DNA from: Sphingobacteriaceae bacterium
Lineage (GTDB): Bacteria > Bacteroidota > Bacteroidia > B-17B0 > Aurantibacillaceae
DNA: 38,300 nt
Reading direction: 5' to 3'
Assembly (NCBI GenBank): GCA_023251725.1
Contig: JAHEYG010000024.1
Span: 1-38,300, forward strand
Shown here: one piece after another, positions 35,333-38,300 of the stretch
Layout of the letters: each line of letters begins with the position of its first letter
Numbering within the stretch: the stretch's first letter is position 1
Program-made: the position numbers and the translations under genes
The notes under the pieces: generated by a model
The model's input: only the letters and a program-made list of their open reading frames with translations
Told to the model about the DNA's origin: nothing
Database searches by the model: none

Positions 35333-35668
35333 TTAATTTTTTTTTGTCGAAATTTTTTTCTTTAAATCCTTTACCGAATCAGCCGAAGCCAAAACAAATT
35401 GTTTCCATTTATTTTTATAATGAAACGGAATCTGAACCCATTCTTTCATTGGCCTTCCTTCCATAGGTTCAAATAATTTAGAACCGTCTAAACTCATAGC
35501 CTCCTTAAAAGAGTCTCCGCTTAGCTTAACAACAATATCACCTTTCCAAATCATTGCCGTTGATTTTCCATTGGAAGTTTTTAAACATAAAGCACCGAAC
35601 ATTTTGCCGGGCTTTACGTTCGGAATTTCTTCAGCAAGCGAATTAAAAAATTCTTCCGGTTTTGTCAC
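35333..35668 (-). CDS. TfoX N-terminal-domain protein
   Basis: 111-aa protein matching the stand-alone TfoX/Sxy N-terminal domain: KMFGALCLKTSNGKSTAMIWKGDIVVKL is the family core. The start is GTG at 35668, overlapping the stop of the upstream YciI-like gene as GTGA, so the two are translationally coupled. Full TfoX regulates competence in Proteobacteria; short versions like this, found with YciI and VOC proteins, have no established role. Confidence 0.85.
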   Translation of the reverse strand: MTKPEEFFNSLAEEIPNVKPGKMFGALCLKTSNGKSTAMIWKGDIVVKLSGDSFKEAMSLDGSKLFEPMEGRPMKEWVQIPFHYKNKWKQFVLASADSVKDLKKKISTKKN

Positions 35669-36021
35669 GAAGGCATTTCCATTTTTTGAATCGGACGAAT
35701 TTCCAATTTCCCGTCTTCATTAAATATAGGGCAACCTTTCGAAATTTCAACCGCTTCATTAATGTCTTTTGCATTAATAATTAAAATACCTCCCACTAAT
35801 TCTTTTGCCTCAACATACGGACCATCAGTAACTGTTTTGTTTTTTCCGCTTACTTGTTTGCCGGATGGCTGCAATGGGTCTCCGCCGGCTAGAATACCCT
35901 TTTCAGTTAGTCCCTGCATCCATTGACCCCAGGCCTTCATATTTTCCATGGCCGCATTCGAATCTTGTGCATTATGAGCGTGATTTTCACCTCCTCTAAA
36001 TAAAAACATAAATTTTTCCAT
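35665..36021 (-). CDS. YciI-like protein
   Basis: 118-aa dimeric alpha/beta-barrel protein of the YciI/DGPF group: KFMFLFRGG at the start, MKAWGQWMQGLTEKGILAGGDPLQPSG in the middle, TVTDGPYVEAKELVGGILII with the DGPF-like motif (DGPY here), and a C-terminal strand. Members often sit beside ECF sigma factors or AraC regulators and VOC proteins. Catalysis is uncertain. Confidence 0.9.
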   Translation of the reverse strand: MEKFMFLFRGGENHAHNAQDSNAAMENMKAWGQWMQGLTEKGILAGGDPLQPSGKQVSGKNKTVTDGPYVEAKELVGGILIINAKDINEAVEISKGCPIFNEDGKLEIRPIQKMEMPS

Positions 36022-36042
36022 AATTTTAATTATTAGTTTATA

Positions 36043-36438
36043 TTATTTTTTCTTAATTATTTTAGATGCAATCAGTGCGAAAAGCCCCAAGATGATTCCT
36101 GAAATTAATCCTACAACGGGTCCTGTTAACAACATCATAATTCTTGGATGAGTTGGTAAAGGCATTGTTGTCATCATCGCTGCTTCTTGCGGGTGATTTG
36201 AAATATAGGTATTGAAAAGTAAAATATGGAATGTTGTTATCCAAATACAATTAACTAAACTAACATACAAACCATGGAGAAAATATTTTCCGGCACATTT
36301 TTTAGCAATAATAATTGCACAAATAATAAAAATAAGAAGCCAGCAAAGTGGTTCAATGTTTGAAGGAATAAAATATACTGTTGCTACAGACATAAATAAT
36401 CCAAAAAGCGATAATTGAAAAATAAGTTTTTTGTTCAT
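36043..36438 (-). CDS. Small integral membrane protein of unknown function
   Basis: 131 aa with about four hydrophobic helices (near 5-25, 30-47, 54-78 and 102-126). The loop HPQEAAMMTTMPLPTHPRIMMLLTGP is rich in Met, His and Pro and could bind a metal ion, but this is only suggested by composition. It is the fourth gene of the AraC-led cluster and has 18 bases between it and its upstream neighbour. I do not recognise a family. Confidence 0.75.
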   Translation of the reverse strand: MNKKLIFQLSLFGLFMSVATVYFIPSNIEPLCWLLIFIICAIIIAKKCAGKYFLHGLYVSLVNCIWITTFHILLFNTYISNHPQEAAMMTTMPLPTHPRIMMLLTGPVVGLISGIILGLFALIASKIIKKK

Positions 36439-36456
36439 AGTTTTAAGTTTTAATTA

Positions 36457-36897
36457 TTATACATTAAATTGTTTAAGATGATGGTCGGCGTGCTTGTAAA
36501 AATGAAGTCCCCATTGTTCACTTGTAATTTCCCCGAAAAAAACATGTTGTTTATAAACGCCTTTTATCCCTTTATTAAAAATTTCACTTAAATTAGAAAG
36601 GCACTTTTCCTTTTCAGTTGCAAAATCAAAATCACCTTTTGTTTTAAAATCTTTAGGCGTTGGATCATTTTTACCAAAAGGTTTATCGTTATACAATACA
36701 CTTTTAAAAAGTTTCATGATAAAATTTGGTTTGCCCTGCGTTTGAATTTTACCAAGTGGCGCTTCCACGGTTAAATTTAAATGATGAAGCATTTCATTAA
36801 TGGTCATCTTACCCCAGGCCGGAGTTGAACTACTGCTAAGTTTTTGTATCCTGCCAATTAATTCATCGTAATTGTTTTTGTCAAAAATAGATTTCAT
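36457..36897 (-). CDS. DUF1569 / DinB-like protein
   Basis: 146-aa four-helix protein. TPAWGKMTINEMLHHLNLTVEAPLG and the C-terminal HFYKHADHHLKQF supply the three-histidine pattern of the DinB/YfiT metalloenzyme fold. Members are thiol-dependent or detoxifying enzymes in some species; function here is unknown. Confidence 0.88.
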   Translation of the reverse strand: MKSIFDKNNYDELIGRIQKLSSSSTPAWGKMTINEMLHHLNLTVEAPLGKIQTQGKPNFIMKLFKSVLYNDKPFGKNDPTPKDFKTKGDFDFATEKEKCLSNLSEIFNKGIKGVYKQHVFFGEITSEQWGLHFYKHADHHLKQFNV

Positions 36898-36906
36898 ATA
36901 TATGAT

Positions 36907-37314
36907 TTAAGTTTTTTCCTGTAATGAAAACCAATTTCCAGAATCGTCGCATAAAACAGCTTCAATTCCAAAAGGACTTTTTCTCGGCTCTTTTTTAAAT
37001 TGTACACCCTTAGCTTTTAATTCTTCATAGCTGGCATATACATCTTTGCATTTAATTACTCCAAAACCTAAAGTTCCGCTTTTAACCAAGTCGCTCATTT
37101 GTTTGGCCGATTGTTTATTAAAAAGCATTCCTTCAGCTATGGGCATTAGTATAATCTCTAAATCTTGTCCTTTTGGGCAAACCGTAAGCCAACGTAAAGT
37201 GGGACCAAGAGGAACATCCGTTTTTACTTCAAAGCCTAGTTTGTTCACGTAAAAGTCGAAAGCACTTTCTTGATTAAGTACATAAATTGTTGTATGCGTC
37301 ATTTGTAAATCCAT
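36907..37314 (-). CDS. VOC-family (glyoxalase/bleomycin-resistance fold) protein
   Basis: 135-aa vicinal-oxygen-chelate protein. ATG at 37314 is chosen over 37332 because MDLQMTHTTIYVLNQESAFDFYVNKLGF begins with the usual first strand. Two beta-alpha-beta-beta-beta modules are visible, with DVYASYEELKAKGVQFKKEP and a terminal CDDSGNWFSLQE. It may bind a metal and a small molecule such as an electrophile or antibiotic. It is the first gene after the AraC regulator. Confidence 0.88.
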   Translation of the reverse strand: MDLQMTHTTIYVLNQESAFDFYVNKLGFEVKTDVPLGPTLRWLTVCPKGQDLEIILMPIAEGMLFNKQSAKQMSDLVKSGTLGFGVIKCKDVYASYEELKAKGVQFKKEPRKSPFGIEAVLCDDSGNWFSLQEKT

Positions 37315-37380
37315 GAGAACTAATATAAACAAAAGTAAATATATAAAAACAAATAGAACTCTTCAAAATTGCTATTTTTT

Positions 37381-37794
37381 TCAAGGAGCTACCATGAAGC
37401 AACCGGGTACAAATTTTAATGGGCTCTTTTTTTCAATTTCTTTTCTTTTTAAATAAGCATTTCTGAATTCGGAAGGTGTTTGCTTTGTTGCTTTTTTAAA
37501 TAGGCCCATAAATGAACTCGCACTTTCAAAACCTACCGATTGGCAAACTTCGTTTACACTTTTCCCGCCCTTTAAAAACTGTTTCGCTTTTTCAATTCTT
37601 ATTTTTTTTAAATACTGATGCGGTGTTTCGCCGTAAATTGATTTAAATGTTCTAATGAAATGAAATTTAGAAAAAAAGGCTTCGTTGGTAATGTCCTCAA
37701 GGTTTATTGGTTCAGCAAAAGATTTATCAATGAATAATTTCGACTGAACTATTCGCATATACAAATATGCTTTTGGGTATTGTTCTTTAGCCAT
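37381..37794 (-). CDS. AraC-family transcriptional regulator (DNA-binding domain only)
   Basis: 137-aa protein with the two HTH motifs of the AraC/XylS domain: LEDITNEAFFSKFHFIRTFKSIYGETPHQYLK and SVNEVCQSVGFESASSFMGLFKKATKQTPSEFR. There is no ligand-binding domain. The C-terminal tail ending KFVPGCFMVAP is typical of AraC regulators encoded with VOC proteins. It probably controls the five downstream genes (VOC, DinB-like, membrane protein, YciI-like, TfoX-like). It starts three bases after the purM stop, so purM transcription may also read into it. Confidence 0.9.
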   Translation of the reverse strand: MAKEQYPKAYLYMRIVQSKLFIDKSFAEPINLEDITNEAFFSKFHFIRTFKSIYGETPHQYLKKIRIEKAKQFLKGGKSVNEVCQSVGFESASSFMGLFKKATKQTPSEFRNAYLKRKEIEKKSPLKFVPGCFMVAP

Positions 37795-37797
37795 AAT

Positions 37798-38300
37798 TTA
37801 ATACTCAAAACTCCCCAACTCAGATTTAATTGTAACTTTTTTGCCGCTTCCTCTTTCAACTCTCCCAATAATTTTTGCATCAATATTAAATGATTTCGAA
37901 ATTGAAATAACTTCTTTGGCGAAATTTTCGGGTAAATAAATTTCCATACGGTGGCCCATGTTAAACACTTTGTACATTTCTTTAAAATCAGTATTACCCT
38001 GCGCATGTATCATTTTAAATAAAGCCGGCACCTCAAATAAATTATCTTTTATCACGTGCAAATTATCGTTTAAAAAATGCAGCACTTTTGTTTGCGCGCC
38101 GCCGCTGCAATGCACGAGTCCGTTTATTTGTCCGCGTAATTCTTTTAAAACATTTTTTAGTACCGGCGCGTAAGTGCGCGTAGGAGATAAAACTAATTTA
38201 GCCGCATCAATTTTTTCGCTGATGGTTTTTTTCTGCGGGTTCTTGTATTTTACTTTTATTTGTTTTGTAGGTTTTAATTTACCGGTGTAAACAACTTCTT
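37798..38300 (-). CDS. purM: Phosphoribosylformylglycinamidine cyclo-ligase, C-terminal part
   Basis: AIR synthase of purine biosynthesis, cut by the window edge. The frame is open to base 38300 and reads ...EVVYTGKLKP, then LVLSPTRTYAPVLKNVL, then GLVHCSGGAQTKVLHF and KEMYKVFNMGHRMEIYLP, all typical of the C-terminal ATP-binding half of PurM. About 167 residues are visible. The ATG at 38115 is internal and is not the start. Confidence 0.93.
   Translation of the reverse strand, partial: EVVYTGKLKPTKQIKVKYKNPQKKTISEKIDAAKLVLSPTRTYAPVLKNVLKELRGQINGLVHCSGGAQTKVLHFLNDNLHVIKDNLFEVPALFKMIHAQGNTDFKEMYKVFNMGHRMEIYLPENFAKEVISISKSFNIDAKIIGRVERGSGKKVTIKSELGSFEY

Overview
The window is AT-rich chromosomal DNA from a member of the Bacteroidota. 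The support is: TAnnTTTG-type -7 boxes a few bases ahead of start codons with weak Shine-Dalgarno signals; TPR/PP2C (SpoIIE-type) phosphatases; a Bacteroidota-style LeuRS with a long extension before KMSKS; and many GC-rich palindromic repeats between and inside genes. No rRNA, canonical tRNA or CRISPR array is visible, and no gene-free stretch exceeds 300 bases.

Layout. 1-871: C-terminal end of metH. 908-6356: a signalling module of two TPR-TM-PP2C phosphatases facing a siaB-siaC-like kinase/phosphoprotein pair; the kinase is a tandem fusion of two SiaB domains. 6515-10969: a MacAB-type export operon (ATPase, two FtsX-type permeases, periplasmic adaptor). 19461-10966 (minus): nitrilase-family amidase, leuS, DUF922 protein, TlpA-like thioredoxin, ribE, nadD, PAP2 phosphatase. 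19519-22041: GT2, GT9 and SDR genes with overlapping ends, probably for envelope glycan or LPS core. 22060-24921: a mobile element bounded by 37-bp inverted repeats. 24935-28819 (minus): lipoprotein, AHSA1-like protein, PiT phosphate transporter with a phosphate-porin-like protein. 28980-31818: katG divergent from a peroxiredoxin. 31797-35302: rnhB and a large membrane-anchored propeller protein. 37794-35333 (minus): an AraC regulator with five small genes. 37798-38300: C-terminal part of purM.

Three things stand out. (1) leuS carries, exactly in frame, a 525-bp (175-codon) insert encoding a DUF559/Vsr-like nuclease domain. The insert begins and ends with inverted copies of a GC-rich hairpin repeat; solo copies of that repeat lie elsewhere in leuS, over the rnhB start and after rnhB. 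(2) The 2.86-kb element at 22060-24921 is an IS1595-family transposase unit with two XRE regulators, a 34-codon basic ORF, an unrecognised 247-aa passenger, one operator shared by two of its promoters, and a roughly 200-nt densely structured intergenic segment containing a tRNA-like cloverleaf. (3) The TPR-PP2C/double-SiaB/SiaC cluster looks like a rewired version of the SiaABC partner-switching system.

Palindromic or short-period repeats also sit inside coding sequence in metH, the TlpA-like gene and the 3' end of the ABC ATPase gene, so this genome appears to tolerate in-frame insertion of several different repeat families.
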